DNA from: Agrostemma githago | Lineage: Eukaryota; Streptophyta; Magnoliopsida; Caryophyllales; Caryophyllaceae | Direction: 5' to 3' | Assembly (NCBI GenBank): GCA_958450325.1 | Contig: OY288257.1 | Location: 4,793,873 to 4,857,872 of the forward strand | DNA: 64,000 bases | Shown: positions 10,001 to 23,253 of the stretch, piece by piece | How the letters are laid out: each line of letters begins with the position of its first letter | Position numbering within the stretch: position 1 is the stretch's first letter | Notes under the pieces: generated by a model | The model's input: the letters and a program-made list of their open reading frames with translations, nothing else | What the model was told of the DNA's origin: nothing | Databases searched by the model: none | Position numbers and translations under genes: made by a program

Positions 10001-12857
10001 GTTGTGTGCGGTACCTGGTATGCGAAATTCTTTTGTCTTTTAACAGCAGCAACTAGATCATAACTGGTAAACTTAGCATTTTCGGAACCTTTTCGCAAGT
10101 CATCCTCCGAAAAGGGTTTGTTCAAGTCAAGCTCATAGGATTCCCCGGGATACATTTTGTTCCATATCTCCTCAGTTTTGCTCTTTGATGTCGCTTCAAC
10201 AGACGATACCACGTTATGATTGCCAAGAATTCTTCCAAACAACTTCTCACAGTCAAACTTGTATCTTAACTGTGTCACAAACGCATGTCGTATCATGATT
10301 TGGATTCAAAATAACACAGTGAAATTTTAATAGAGACAGTTGAATGGAAACCATACCGGGTTTAGCCTATGGCAATGCCATATCCATTCACAATCAAGAG
10401 GAACAACCAATGGTTCTTCATCAACAACAGGTTTCTCCAAATGTTTGGCAAGCAAAGGAAGCCAAAAGGCATTGTACCTGAAAGACGCATCCGAGAGATC
10501 AAGATTCAAGAAACATCAATAATTATGCTGGTAGTGACTATGAAACTGAAAGTAGAGAATGTAATCTCGATCTTAGTGCAAGGTGTGTGTAATTACATTA
10601 AATGCTTAAGATGAGTTTATATCGATTTCATTCAAATAATCACATAGATGGTTGAGTAGGTGAATCACAACAATATTTGGAATTGACAGTCACATTTTTT
10701 TTCACTACATTTTATTTGATGCATGTTTTAAGGTGGAATTAAATTTGGGGTGGCAATTAGTTTCTTGTGAGACTGTTTGAGACATGTTTCTAATAAACTT
10801 ATTGTGAAACGAGTTTTTGTGTAAGGTCATAAGCCAATTCCAAAGCAGATGTAAGTTACAAGCGACTCGATTCAATGATCCAAGAAGCAAACTGTAGAAA
10901 GCTAAGCAGCCATATGCATATACTAAAAACGAAATAATCCGCGACGCCTGTCAATTCAAAAAGATTTTAAAGAAAAAGGAAACAAGCTGATTCTGCAGAA
11001 TAAATTACGGAGTAAGAAACATGAACAATCAGGCAGCGAACAATTACAATTACAATTACTGGCATTAAGAAGAATCCGTAAACGCGGAAATTGAAACATG
11101 CAGATATCACCCAATTTCAACAAAAACAACTGGAATTTAAATATAGAAAGTTAGGGTTAACAAAACATGAATTAGGTAGAGAGAATACCAAATTTAGGGT
11201 TAACAAGAAGGTGACTGGGGGATGGAGACGAAGATGAGCCGGAAAGGGAGGGGAAGGGAAGGGAGGAACGCAGCACGTCCTCACTCCTCAGTCCTCACTA
11301 TGCTCGGCTCTAATCACTTCAAACTAAGGAGCGGTTTGTTTCAAACAAATGGAATGGAAGTACAAGGGAGGAATGGAATTAGAACTCGTGCTTATTAACA
11401 GTTGTTTAGTTCGATCCTTTAATTGATTGTAATTGGGTTGTAATGTGTGAATATGGGTATGAAGTTGTAATCTTGGGGTGAGGGGAGGGATTGTGATTCC
11501 ATGGGGTTGGAGTGGATTTACAACAATTGGGGTTCCAACTCCATCCCAAAATTGCTCAATCAAACATTGGAATGGATTAACCCCTAAACATTCAACCAAA
11601 CACCCCATGAATTCTACTTTCTCACTTTCCGGATGCGATCCTCGCATTGTCGGAGATTGATTTAATATAAATTCCCACTTTTCCCCAAAAAAATAAAAAA
11701 ATAAAAAAAATTATACTTTCTGTTTTGTGCGGGCTAACTTCATTTTTAATTGTTTAACTAACATAGAAGAGTCATTCCAAATTTCCAACCTAGGAATCCA
11801 TGGTACCTAGTCGATCACTATGTTAGATTAAGATATTTTTGGTAATTATTAATTTCCATCATTTTCAATCCATTCAATTCTTCATGTGGAAAACGTTTTA
11901 GTGAGGGAAATGATGGACCTATGTAAATAATTGAACGGATGGAAGGGAGTATATTGTTCGTATTTTCAGCTAACATATTTGAACACAGTGACGTATTTAA
12001 TCAAAATTTCGATTAGCTTATTTTTGGTTTAATTTGTCTTTACTCAAACATCAAAAGTGTAACTGAAATTTTAAAAAATATACTTGTACAAATTTTTACT
12101 TGTGACGAATATATTGTCGCTACCCATGTGGGTAAATAAAACAAAAGCAAAATAGCTAGGAAATGATAATTTGTTTTGTTTTATCTATCCGTCGCAAGTT
12201 TGTGACGAATATTTTGTCACAAAAAAGATTTGTTAAAAAGAACTACTGTCATTTGAAAATAAGTTACTTGGTTTCTGCTTTTATGAAAACCATATCGAGT
12301 GCTCCATCCGTTCAAGTCGAACCCAACCTTTTACTTTGTGCACAAATGTTAAAAAAATGATTATTTATTATTAAAGGTACAAATGTTTAAAAATTAAGTA
12401 TTTGTTTGATATTAAATATAGATAAACATAAGTATTTATATAAATATATAAAGTTAAAAGTATTTGTTTAACATTAAAACAATAATTAAAATGAAAATGA
12501 GTAGATTGAATTTGAACATTCCAAAAAAAAAAATAGGGAATGTTCAACTTGAACGGATCATGGAGTACTCGGTATTATTTTGGTTGAAGACAAAAAACGA
12601 AAACCAATGGGGTGGGTTCATCCGGCTAGGTTGGGTTCCGATTTTGGTATGCAGCAAATTAAGCAAGTCGAAAATGTGTGGAAAAAAATGATGTTTGACC
12701 TGTAAATAGCCCTTTCCAAAGCATGATCTTCATAGAGGTGACGGTTTCGGTCCACGGCAGTCAGGAATTTCATGTGTTTTTTGGCCGCCTCCACTAGATC
12801 CACGCTCATTCTCACGCTTTGTGCTTCTCTCCACTCTCTCGCTTCTTCTTTTTCCAT
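7067..12857 (-). CDS. GRDP-family (DUF1399) protein with C-terminal Cys repeats
   Basis: Coding exons on the minus strand: 12857-12700, 10477-10357, 10269-10015, 9932-9471, 9390-8903, 8596-8401, 8300-8145, 7996-7067. All have GT-AG borders and sum to 921 codons plus stop. The start ATG opens MEKEEAREW. Family marks are FLTAVDRNRHLYED, PLDCEWIWHCHRLNP, and the DUF1399 core CVPTFDIDLMWHTHQLYPDSYCKDL in exon 5, then GFLDITKLWEEDYG. Exon 6 resembles the C2-like middle region (VHLEFVKIKN). The last exon starts with EEWIILPA, as in other GRDPs. Instead of the usual Gly-rich tail it has Cys motifs (CAKCY, CIFCSVYC) and five tandem 39-42-residue repeats. GRDPs are linked to growth and stress responses; biochemistry is unknown. 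Intron 2 is 2.2 kb; a further intron lies in the 5'UTR (13448-12870). Confidence 0.88.
7091..7702 (-). repeat. Five in-frame C-terminal repeats (126/117 bp)
   Basis: The repeats read GNTVLSGDNFAQCRDECIPD followed by AADAGKKVGDYDGMVKDGAFDN. Three units have 42 residues. The last two have 39, with DGN in place of AADAGK. Each unit has two Cys (QCRDEC). Copies are nearly identical at the DNA level, so expansion is recent. Long frames on the plus strand here are antisense shadows. Confidence 0.92.
11325..11608. repeat. MITE-like sequence in GRDP intron
   Basis: The left end reads ggagcggtttgtttc and the right end ccaaacacccc, imperfect inverted termini of PIF/Harbinger (Tourist) style. Further imperfect pairing exists inward (aatggaatgg / ccattcca). 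I see no clean TTA duplication, so this is a degraded copy at best. Confidence 0.4.
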
Positions 12858-13088
12858 TCTTGCAGCAACCTACGAACAAGAACAACAAACACAAATTCTC
12901 GTTTGAGTTGATCAAGTGTGTCCGTTTTAAATGTATGACGGGTTGAATAGTTGAGACAGAAACAAAAGTGAAAGCTTTATTGTATTTATGACCCCTTCTA
13001 AATTTAAGATGTATAACTCATCTCAGGGACTGGACCTACTCAACAACAAAAACCCGAGCACCACAATTTCCCATCTTATTACTTACTG

Positions 13089-13089
<1 letters not shown>

Positions 13090-13133
<44 letters not shown>
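13090..13133. repeat. (TAA)n microsatellite
   Basis: About 14 TAA units in the 5'UTR intron of the minus-strand GRDP gene. Poly-Tyr and poly-Ile frames across it are not genes. Confidence 0.95.
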
Positions 13134-13134
<1 letters not shown>

Positions 13135-13448
13135 TATACTTATGCGGCGAATGTATGCAACTACGTATTTGTATAGAAAAAGTTGATGAAAATGAAATTC
13201 ATGGCAAATCACGTGACATATGCATGATTTCTTTACGTACTTGTTACGAGCGAATGAAAACATAAATTAATAGAATAGAATAAAATGATCTCACACGTTG
13301 AATTCATTTAGTTTGTGATGTATAAATGAGTGATCTTTTCATACAACATCATGATTTTATAAATGAGATGTCGGATCGTCTTAATTACACAATAACTATA
13401 TACTAAAAACTTTATAAGTAGCGAAAGAGATAGAGATTAGCAACTCAC

Positions 13449-13602
13449 AAAAGAAGGCATATTAAGCAGCTAAGAAGTTTGAGTAAAATGTTTTGAAATC
13501 TGTGTAATTTTGGTGGGTTGGATCAAGTGTGGAGGAGGGAGTTTATATATTAGAGTAGTTCGTAACGTTGGGGTGGGACGTGGGAGGAAAGCATGCATGC
13601 AT
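13449..13602 (-). promoter_or_regulatory. Promoter and 5'UTR exon of the minus-strand GRDP gene
   Basis: Reading the minus strand, an RY-type ATGCATGCATGC (13602-13591) and a CACGTC core are followed by a TATA box ATATATAAAC (13550-13541). The 5'UTR exon ends at 13449 before the donor GTGAGT. The sequence around the donor, 'tgtgagttgctaat', is conserved in the plus-strand GRDP gene at 50189, supporting the UTR intron. Transcription start is inferred, about 30 bp after the TATA box. Confidence 0.55.
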
Positions 13603-14813
13603 CACATGTATTTGTATGCCCTCACATTTGAAAGCCTTGTTATTGGGCTTTTCAACCCTTTTTTCGGGTAATTCTGTGGGACCCTTGGAATCAAATTCAG
13701 TTAAGGAGGACTCCCCTTCAATTATTTAATGGACTATTTCATGACGATAATACCAATTATAAAGGAGATTCTTAGATTAATCCCAATTATACGTAATTTC
13801 GTAGGATCCAATTTTTGTGAGAAGAAGAAATAGTGGACCTACGTAAAAAATTGAATGGATAGGAGAGAGTACTAATTAAGTTACCGTTACGATACTCCAT
13901 ATGATTCTTCCAAATTGTTACTCTCTTCCATTCATTTCATCATTTACGTGGAAAATTTCACAACTTTTAAGAAAAGTGGTAAAAATAAGGGTATTATTGG
14001 TAAATCAAATGGTTTATTGGGTCCACCAAACTTAAATCCCTATTTTATTAAAGTAATGTCAAATAAAGTTTTCACATTCATCCTCGCCAAAAAACGATGA
14101 TGTGTCGGCACCACAATTTTTTAGGGAGTAAAATATTAATTTGAGGAGAAATAATAGAATATAAATGGGCCTCAACCATCGCCTTAAGGTTTTGGTTGAG
14201 ATCATTCGTTATCATGATATCAGAGCCAGAGGTCACAAGTTCGAACCATCATGGGTTATCGCCTTACTAATAGAATATAAACGGACCTCCACATCATGTG
14301 ATTTCCAATACGTAAGTAAAAAATTTCATGTATGTCATCATGAAATAATGATGAGGGGTATGTCACAAAGATTTGAATTAAGAAAATACGAAGTACAAGT
14401 TTTTGAAAACAAAATGTTAACAAAGTTTAAGAAAGTTAATATTATATTTTACTCTTTATTACACAATTTATGAGACTAACTATTGTTACAAAAATTTTTA
14501 TGTGAAAGGTCTCACAATAATGGAAGAATATTTTCGATATGTTACATAATTACATAAGTACGTACAACGTTTGATTTGCTATAATTTGCATTAGTCAGCT
14601 GAGTTATGAGTCAAAACCAATTATTTAATTATTCTAAGTTCGTAAAAAAATCATATAACGAACTACGTATACGTAGTACATACTACAAAGTAATATTAAT
14701 ACAACCCCGTGAATTTTCACGAGGCTTAATACTAGCGAAATAAATAAATAAATAAATAAACGTATCTATCTATGTTAACAAGTCAAACCAAAAAAAGAAA
14801 GAATTAAAATATG
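13603..14813. other. Intergenic DNA, no gene seen
   Basis: AT-rich. It contains a tRNA/PBS-like repeat (14163-14250) and a possible Helitron-type end: hairpin CGTGAATTTTCACG at 14708-14721, then CTAG at 14732-14735. That end is followed by C rather than T, so support is weak. No exon-like frame was found. Confidence 0.5.
14163..14250 (+). repeat. tRNA/PBS-like repeat, copy 1
   Basis: The sequence 'gggcctcaaccatcgcctta..ttggttgag..atcagagccagaggtcac..gttcgaacc' recurs at 48702-48806. It contains a B-box-like GTTCGAACC and a TATCAGAGCC block complementary to the 3' end of initiator tRNA-Met. It is a retroposon piece (SINE-like or LTR/PBS-derived), not a functional tRNA. Confidence 0.5.
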
Positions 14814-17800
14814 TGTGGACATGACATAGGTCCACCCCGACGCGGCCACGCGCGGGTTTGGGTAGGCGAATGAATCTCCATATGAGAATGGATCGAATTG
14901 AAATTTAGGTCTATGGGGAGTCGCCACCGAATTTTATGGTTATTTGGAACCGTTCGAGCCCACTCTATGTCGTAGTGGGCCGTATACAAAATACGGCCCA
15001 TTTCCGATGTCAGAGTTTATTGGGCTTGTCCCTTTGCATTTGATACCGATACCGACGTTATCGGATATCGTGTATTGAATGACTCTCGTGCGCCAACGGT
15101 TTCGGGCATCCGGAAACCGAGGTTTTGAGTAAGGGGTGAGGGTACGTGTTGGGAAGCCCACAAAGGACACCCAACCCCGCCCGCACATTAGCGGCCTCTA
15201 CTAAGAATTCGAATGACTTTCCAATACGCGCGTTAGTTAAACGGGAAAAAATGCTTATGCAAACATTATTTTTCCTAGGCATGTGAATGAAATTGAAAAG
15301 TGGGTTTCTATGTCAATTTAATGCAATTAATTCTACGTCAAAGTGGAATTTTAGCATGTGGGTTCATTTAGTACAATAAACGAACAATAATTAAAATTGA
15401 CAAAAGGAATAACAAACGCGTTAGTAACGATGTAATGATATAACGAGTAATAACGGTTTGCAAATATTGAATTGAATTGAAAAGATGCAAATATGAGGAT
15501 GCATGATTTGAAAAGATAGTATACACGTGATTAATTATGCACATGTTGACCTAAGTCGTAAAATACTATCGAGTTTGAAAAATAGAATAATGTACGACTC
15601 GCGTTTTAGTCGTTATGAGGTCACTCGATCGAGTGGTCGATGGACTCGATCGAGTGGACCCTAAAAAAACGATTCTGTTCTGCGTCAGAGACCGTACTTG
15701 GCCGAGTTATTGACCAACTCGGTCGAGTACATGGCCACTCGACCGAGTCACTGTGAGACTCGATCGAGTGGTGGTCGTGGTGAGCATTCTGATCCGGTTT
15801 TGAGGTGCCACTCGACCAAGTGGGCTAGGCACTCAGTCGAGTGCCCTCTGTGCGATTAAAAAATCGTGTATGAAATCGTATTGACTTTGTTGGGAAGCCC
15901 ACAAAGGACACCCAACCCCGCCCGCACATTAGCGGCCTCTACTAAGAATTCGAATGACTTTCCAATACGCGCGTTAGTTAAACGGGAAAAAATGCTTATG
16001 CAAACATTATTTTTCCTAGGCATGTGAATGAAATTGAAAAGTGGGTTTCTATGTCAATTTAATGCAATTAATTCTACGTCAAAGTGGAATTTTAGCATGT
16101 GGGTTCATTTAGTACAATAAACGAACAATAATTAAAATTGACAAAAGGAATAACAAACGCGTTAGTAACGATGTAATGATATAACGAGTAATAACGGTTT
16201 GCAAATATTGAATTGAATTGAAAAGATGCAAATATGAGGATGCATGATTTGAAAAGATAGTATACACGTGATTAATTATGCACATGTTGACCTAAGTCGT
16301 AAAATACTATCGAGTTTGAAAAATAGAATAATGTACGACTCGCGTTTTAGTCGTTATGAGGTCACTCGATCGAGTGGTCGATGGACTCGATCGAGTGGAC
16401 CCTAAAAAAACGATTCTGTTCTGCGTCAGAGACCGTACTCGGCCGAGTTATTGACCAACTCGGTCGAGTACATGGCCACTCGACCGAGTCACTGTGAGAC
16501 TCGATCGAGTGGTGGTCGTGGTGAGCATTCTGATCCGGTTTTGAGGTGCCACTCGACCAAGTGGGCTAGGCACTCAGTCGAGTGCCCTCTGTGCGATTAA
16601 AAAATCGTGTATGAAATCGTATTGACTTTGAAATTGCTTTAAAATCGGTTTCTTGATTGTTATGATGTGATTAAATTTTCTCCGCGTTTAATAATGTCAT
16701 AATTCTAACGAATTGTTTTGACAATTATTTTAGCATCAACGAAAATTGTCTTAAATTGATTTAATGCGATTTAGAAAAATTGACTCTTTGATTAAATAAA
16801 TACTAAAAAGACTTGATTCCCTCAACTTCTCTGACATCGATAAATCCCTAGAGATTGTGATGTCGGATCCGTGTCAACGGGTTTCGACCCTTATTAAAAT
16901 TGATTTGAAAATTGATGGATGCAAGACTAATGGTGATGACGAGAGTAATAACGAATTATTGTTTAAGTTAACTTATCTCAATAATCAAATAGTCGGGGTA
17001 TCGGAATAAGCGACCGGCAACGCTGTGTGCAGTACACTTGTATATTTGGGTTTCCTTATTCCGATATCCTTCTTATTCGACACAAATCGATAAGTACTTT
17101 AATGTTTTGATATTAATACTATCGATATTAGTGATATTAGGGTGCGATAATAACGATAAAATAAAATAAATAAAAAAACGAAAAAAAAGATAAAAAAAAG
17201 AAGATGGACGGCGAGAGGAAGAAGAGAAGAAGAAAGAGGTTTTGTCACCCTCAACCTACATGTTCTTGTCTCGGACTAAGGCTCGTAAACGCGGCTACAA
17301 CACGAGAGTCTTCGAGGTGTATGGAGGCTAAGTTGTGGTGGCTCGGGTTGAATTCCTAAAACTAGGTTTAGGGTTTGATAGTGTCGATTTTCCTAGGGTT
17401 TGTCTAGGGTTCGTAAAAGGCGTAGTGTATGGTTGCTCTTGGGTGTATTAGGGTTTTTTTTGTAGATGTGTCAAGATTGATTGCATGTGTGTTGCATGGG
17501 GGGTACATATAGGCAAGGCTAGGGCACCCGGTTTAGGGTTACTCGACCGAGTAGGAGGCCAACTCGGTCGAGTGGCCCGTGAAGCCAGTCGTCGGGCTCG
17601 AAATAGGCCCACTCGATCGAGTGGGTGGGTCACTAGATCGAGTGGCCCAAAGGGTTGCACGGGTCCATTGATTTGGACCTTGACTTTGGATGTTTTGATG
17701 GGTTTTGTGTTTGACTTGGACTTTTGATGATGTGAGGGCTGTTTTGTGTGTCTCGGAAACGACTTTGACCGGGGTTGACCCAATCGCTAAAAGTCGGTTT

Positions 17801-18032
17801 TAACTCCGGTGTCGGTTTCGGCCCAAATTAGTCTTGTTTGACTCGGAACGATCCACTGGGCCTGGATTTGAGGTTGATTTTGTGAGATTTGTACTCCGTA
17901 AGTGTGTTAGCCAACGATTAATGGATTTGAGCCCGTATTCGAGCGCGTAGAAACACGTTAGCGTCCGATCATCATCGGGTGTTTTTTGGAAACTGCCATA
18001 GACACCTGACGGTCAAAATGCGGGTGTCTACA
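14814..18032. mobile_element. Solo-LTR-like element, 3.2 kb
   Basis: It begins TGTGGACATG and ends GGTGTCTACA, and is bracketed by the 5-bp direct repeat ATATG (14809-14813 and 18033-18037), as expected for LTR insertion. No gag, pol or second LTR is present, so it is best read as a solo LTR, or a non-coding LTR-type element, of a large Ty3/gypsy family; lineage is not assignable by eye. It contains a 741-bp tandem duplication and clustered CACTCGATCGAGTG palindromes. Longer frames (for example 17448-17783) lie in GC-richer LTR sequence and look spurious. Confidence 0.75.
15149..16630. repeat. 741-bp tandem duplication within the LTR
   Basis: 15149-15889 and 15890-16630 are head-to-tail copies. 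The one difference I noticed is T versus C in 'ccgtactYggccgag' (about 15699 / 16440). Each copy carries the palindrome cluster. Such near identity means a very recent duplication or an assembly artefact. Confidence 0.9.
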
Positions 18033-18189
18033 ATATGATTTTATTTCCTAAATGTTAAATATATGATTCCATATATGTTAGAAAAATATTTTAATTTTAC
18101 TTTTTTTTAATGATATATATTATCAAATAATATCTATTAATTTAATTTATATTTATGGAAAAGTATAATTGTTTCTTTTTTTATACATA

Positions 18190-18219
18190 CTAGTTGGAAA
18201 GCTCGTGCGATGCACGTAC
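18190..18219 (-). mobile_element. Helitron 3' terminus, minus orientation
   Basis: On the minus strand, hairpin CGTGC-ATC-GCACG is followed by agctttccaa and CTAG, then T. This is the classic Helitron 3' end. It faces away from the autonomous Helitron genes to its right, so it belongs to a separate, older, non-autonomous copy of which little remains. Confidence 0.6.
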
Positions 18220-18973
18220 TGATTTTTAGTGACATTGTTGATGACATTGCATAAATTAATGAGACTACACAACAATAAAAAGTAAGTAGAAAATAAGAGT
18301 AAGCCTAATAGTACAGTAACGGAATACTATCCACATACATGAATGTGTTTTTAAGAAGGTTATATCTACGGTAAACGTCAAATCAAATTATAGGCGTGCA
18401 TCCTCTCTATATTAAATCAGAAACCAAGAAACAGTTTTCAAGGCCACCTCCTTTCTTCATTTCAAAATAAGTCCCATTTTTTACACTTTTAGATTTCTAC
18501 CACTTCACTTCTATTTACTTCTATAATCCTTCACCCAAATTCTTACTTCAGCAACAGCAATCAATTCTCACCCACCTCAATCCAACAACCCGGGTCCTTA
18601 ATTGCTTTGAGGCATCATTAATCTTCCCATTCTCGGGAATCAGCATCAATCCCATTTCAGTTGTTCAATGCTCCGTCATCAGCGATTAATCCCCCTTAAT
18701 ATTGAATAAGGATACTTAATGATCCCCTCGATTGCCGTCTACATTGGTATCGGAGCAGTGTTCTCCGGAAATGGGGATTTAATTTATTGGCGTCTCATCA
18801 TCTTCATTGACTATCCTCGGTCACTTCTATGAATCGTTTATATATTATGCTAGGCAGGTTAGTTGATTTTCCATCTCATCCCGTCATTGTTCCTGCAATC
18901 AGAAATTCTTACCCAGTTTGTTTTATCTTCGTTCTCTGTTTTCATATCTTTGTCGATAACTCTTTAGTTCAAT

Positions 18974-21579
18974 ATGTGTGACGTACGCAGTGTTTCAATT
19001 GCCAATCTTTGTGAGGGTGTTCGAGTCAAGGATTTAAACGTTAGAGTAATTAATAGATGGAACAGGCTGAATTTCAATGATAAATCTGTCATCGACTCAA
19101 TTGAGTTGCTGCTTATTGACGACAAGGTTCTTTTCCCTTCATTTTCGGACCATTATTGTAGCACCTTCGTGTACATGTTTCGAAATAAAGTCATTTACGT
19201 TTTGTCCATTTATAAGCTCTTTTCTGTATCAGGATGACTTGGTTCAGGCTACCATTAAGAAGTCTTTGATTAGCATGTTCAAGGATAAATTCGTTGTCAA
19301 GGAGGCGTACAACATTCGTAGTCTCACTGTCACTTCTAATACTGGATCCGAGCGGGCTACTACCCATGGTTGCAGGCTGCATGTTGAATTCTCCACCAAG
19401 GTCACTCATTTGCCTAAAAACTCATCCATTCCTCTGAACATATACCGTTTTGCCAGATTTGAAGATATAGTCAATGGCAAGGTTCCAATGAATCAGTACA
19501 TAGGTCTCAATTTCTCCTCCTTTTATTCACTTCCTCGCTTATATTGACAGATTTTATGAGGTTTTTTCTCACGCCCTACAAAATTAACCCGTTTTGCAGA
19601 TATTGTCGGCAAGGTTTATGAGATTGGTCCAATGCAGGAAACAAAGAAACAGTTCAAGTGTAGGAAAATCAAACTTGAAGATGTTGAGTATGTTAACCTA
19701 CTGGATTCCCATTTCGTTGTGTTAGTGTTTTGTCAGGCTACCATTTTATGTGCACTTTAATTCTCTTATGCATTAACGACTCACTTTTATTTTTCTTTCC
19801 AGTGGTGTTTTTCTTCAGTGCACACTTTGGGCTCCTCATGCTACTAAGCTCCCGGAGGTTCTGCAACTTCTTCCATCCCCGCAGCAATCGAAAGTTGTTG
19901 TTCTGAGAGGAGTAGAGACGAAGCTTTTTGACAGTAACATACCTAAGCAGTGTTATATTTGATCTATTCCGTCATGACATCAGTGATGAGGAAATCTAAC
20001 AAGTCATAGTGTATATCTGTCAGATGCTTGGCTTGTGCAGACCACATACAACACTACAACTTACGAATTTAATCCAGCGATCCCTGAGGTGGAAGCCTTC
20101 CAGGAAAGGTTAGTAATTGCAACGTCCTTTGTACCTTGAACCATTAAGTCGAGTGCAGTTGCTTTCACCTCTATCGGGTTAATAGTTTGACTTTTTGACC
20201 AGTCTATCATCTCAATCTCCGAGCAACTCACTTCAATTCATAGAGGACGGGCCTGAGGAAGAGATATTCAACTTGCCCGTCGACGGTGTTCTTTCAATTT
20301 CACAGATTGTTGAAAACGAAAAGGTTACCACCTAATCTCAGAGATTTAAAATTTACTTCATATTCGTTTGTTATTTCATTTGTCGCCATTGTTTAACTCC
20401 TAACATACAGGCTGGGTCGTTCTACACTGTGGCAACCATTTTGGACATAGACTCATCAGCTGGATGGTACTACCGAAGTTGCAGGTCTTGCAGGACTAAA
20501 ACAGTGAAGAATGAAAGGGGTAGGTGGCTATGCAAGAACAACGGATGCGACGAAAGCAAAAATGGGTACATGAGCTGCAATACAAAGTAATTGGGGCACT
20601 TGAACTACAATTAATTCTTCTATGTTTTGTAAAACCCATCAATCTACGAAACAGTATATTTAGTTGTTTTCACGTCTGTCACAGATTTCAGTTGAAATTC
20701 GTCGTACAAGATTTTTCTGGAATAGAGTGCAACTTCGTTGTCTTCGATAATCAAGTTGAGCAGTTCCTTAACCACACTGCTATTGAGCTAATTGCTAAGA
20801 TGGAAAATGTACTTTACCTATCATATAACACCTTATTTATCTGTGAGTTATTGTACTTCACTTTTCCATTATCACCTTCTTTGTGTACTTCAATTCTAGA
20901 AAGGAGAAGGTCATTCTATGCCCAGTGAGCTTTCCATTTTCCTCGATCGACATTATTTATTCAAGATTAAAATAGATGAAAACTTCAACGTAAAACAATT
21001 TTCCAAGTCATACACTGTATCGTGGATGTTCGACGATGCTGACAAAATCCACCAGTGGGTCATGACATATGAGGAAGCTCTTAAGGTACATACATATTTA
21101 TCTCAATAGCAGTCAGAAACAAATTGTCTATGCAATATTAATGCTTTAAATGAGTACAAGTTTATGTGCATTTTCTATGGTAATAGATTGAGATGGACAG
21201 CTTCACTTTAAACACAAGGAATGTTCGTCGTTCGTCAGCCCCCAAAGACAGTCGTCCAGATGAAGGTGATGAAGCAGCAACGTCCTTGAATGGCTCTAAA
21301 GACTTTGACCCTAGATCTACTGAGGTATATTGATCACTTACATTTTGCTTTAGTTGCGTGTAAATCTCTTATATTCCACCAATATTCTGATCACTTTATT
21401 ACTCCACGTACTCTCAGGTCATTGATTGTGAGACTGCATCAACGTCATCTAGGTTCACTCCCTTGAAGAGGAATGAAGCGGCACTTGAGGCGCAGTCCCT
21501 AGATTTGAGTTGTGGTGCAGATGATGCTGCTTCTGCCACTAAGCAGATACTTGCCATAAAGAAGGAAAAATTAGCTTGA
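18974..21579 (+). CDS. Replication protein A 70-kDa-like (Helitron-encoded)
   Basis: A multi-exon gene starting MCDVRSVSIANL. Exons seen include 18974-19126, 19233-19503, 19600-19687 and several more to a TGA at 21577-21579, with small GT-AG introns. Content follows RPA1/DUF223 proteins: an OB-fold-like N-terminus, then VGKVYEIGPMQ, VFLQCTLWAPHA, and a C-terminal zinc ribbon YYRSCRSC ... WLCKNNGC, followed by FVVQDFSGIECNFVVFD. RPA1 binds single-stranded DNA; copies carried by plant Helitrons are thought to help rolling-circle replication. I saw no internal stop within the exons traced. The exon borders in the middle were traced by eye and may be off by a few bases. Confidence 0.75.
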
Positions 21580-23253
21580 CAGATCCAGTGCTTGGATATT
21601 TCATGCTGTTTGTTAACTTTGAAAACCCTTTGCTTCCAGTTTTAAACTTTTCTTCGTTGTCCAATAACTGTTTTGAATTTTTGAACTCTCTTCTCTATTG
21701 TACTGAGGAAGAGATGTGACAATTTCCTTTGTCGACGCCATTTGCTACATTATCTGTTGGTGTTCATGAATTAGTGTTTATACAGGACAACATTTTCCTC
21801 TTCTCCGCTTTTCTCGCACAGGACCTCTATGTGCACCATTTATCAATTGTTTCTAACCACTCTACAGGTCATAATCAAGATTGTGATTTATCTGGCAGCT
21901 GTACCAGTTCTTCCGAGCACAGAAGTTGCACCTGCAGTTGGTTCGGGTTATCGGTCACTTACTTTCCACCTCAGAGCAGATGCGTCAACATTTGTTCAAG
22001 GACCATGTCTCCTTTGAGCATTCTAAGGGTTCAAGTTACTGCAGTATAGTTTAATCAATACTTGGCTACTTGGATTTGTAAATATTTTAAATGATCATTT
22101 GCAGTTAACTCACAATTCCAATTTTAGATTTACGATTCTGTAATTACCGATTCTGACGGTAACAACTTGACTTCTTGGTCTACCAGTTTAATGTCTCGAA
22201 ACACCAATTTTAATCTTTAACACATATGTCTTCAATATTTTGTAAAATACAGAACCTGGTTTCCTACCTTGGATGAACAAAATCGAATACACATGTTTTT
22301 ATTAAAATCTGCACTTCCTTTCATTTCATTTCCATTAATTTATCATGATTTCTGTTCCAGCCATGAGACATCATTATTTTTAGATTTACGATACTTTAAT
22401 TGCAGTTTTTTTTTTTTTTAATAGAAGTTCTGCCTCTCCGAATTGAGTTGGTATAAGTATCTTATGGTAAAAGATTGTGTATGTGTATTCCAAGTTCATT
22501 ACCTTCATCCAAATATTTAATGTATCTTGCCATCATTGAGGAATACTCTGTCAATAGCATCTTAATCTGCACGAACATTTTAGTCTTAGATGTAACAAAC
22601 TACTACTATGCATCGTAGTCCTTGGTAGAAAGAAATGTTAATCAATAGGCATATAATGGTTGTATATTATGATATATCGTTTAATACTTCACAAACTTGA
22701 ATATGCGTACTCCAATATCATATTCCCGACTTTTTCGACAACGTTAAGTCTTGCTTTGTGTGATATACCTCACTAATAGACAGTCATTCGTATTCACTCA
22801 ACGGAACCCTATCAACATATACCGCCTAATTCATTCCAGACATATTTGGTGTCGAGCAATACAAATAAAGATACTTATTAATTGATGGGAAGAGTATACA
22901 TGGTCTTCAACGTGTCGATAACAACTTGACTTCTTCGTTTACCAGTCTAACATCTCCATACACCAATTTTATTTTTCACCACATGTGTCTTCAGCATATG
23001 GTAAACTTAACTACCAGATTTAGTGTCGAGGATAGAGAAAATCGAGTGCACATGTTTCTACTGAAATCTCCACTTACATTCATTCCATTTGTATTAATTT
23101 ATCATGTTTTTTGTTGCAGCCATGACCCATCAACTTCAGGTATTAATTTCTTAATCCATTTAATCTCCCACACAAATATCCATGATACTATTTTGTATAC
23201 ATTTGTTGCCTCTAAACTTACATCAACACTGACATCTTATCATTTGGTGCTAC
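21580..23253 (+). other. Spacer between the two Helitron genes
   Basis: AT-rich with only short spurious frames. Two stretches (22140-22350 and 22915-23130) are diverged copies of the same sequence ('aacttgacttcttSgtYtaccagt.. caccaattttattttt..'), an internal duplication. Confidence 0.5.

Noticed and set aside
13036..13263. Poly-Tyr / poly-Ile proteins
   Set aside because: Translation of (TAA)n; the same applies to the (AT)n at 36478-36708.
17448..17783. 111-codon frame in the solo LTR
   Set aside because: GC-rich LTR sequence with palindromes, no domain, overlapping frames on both strands.
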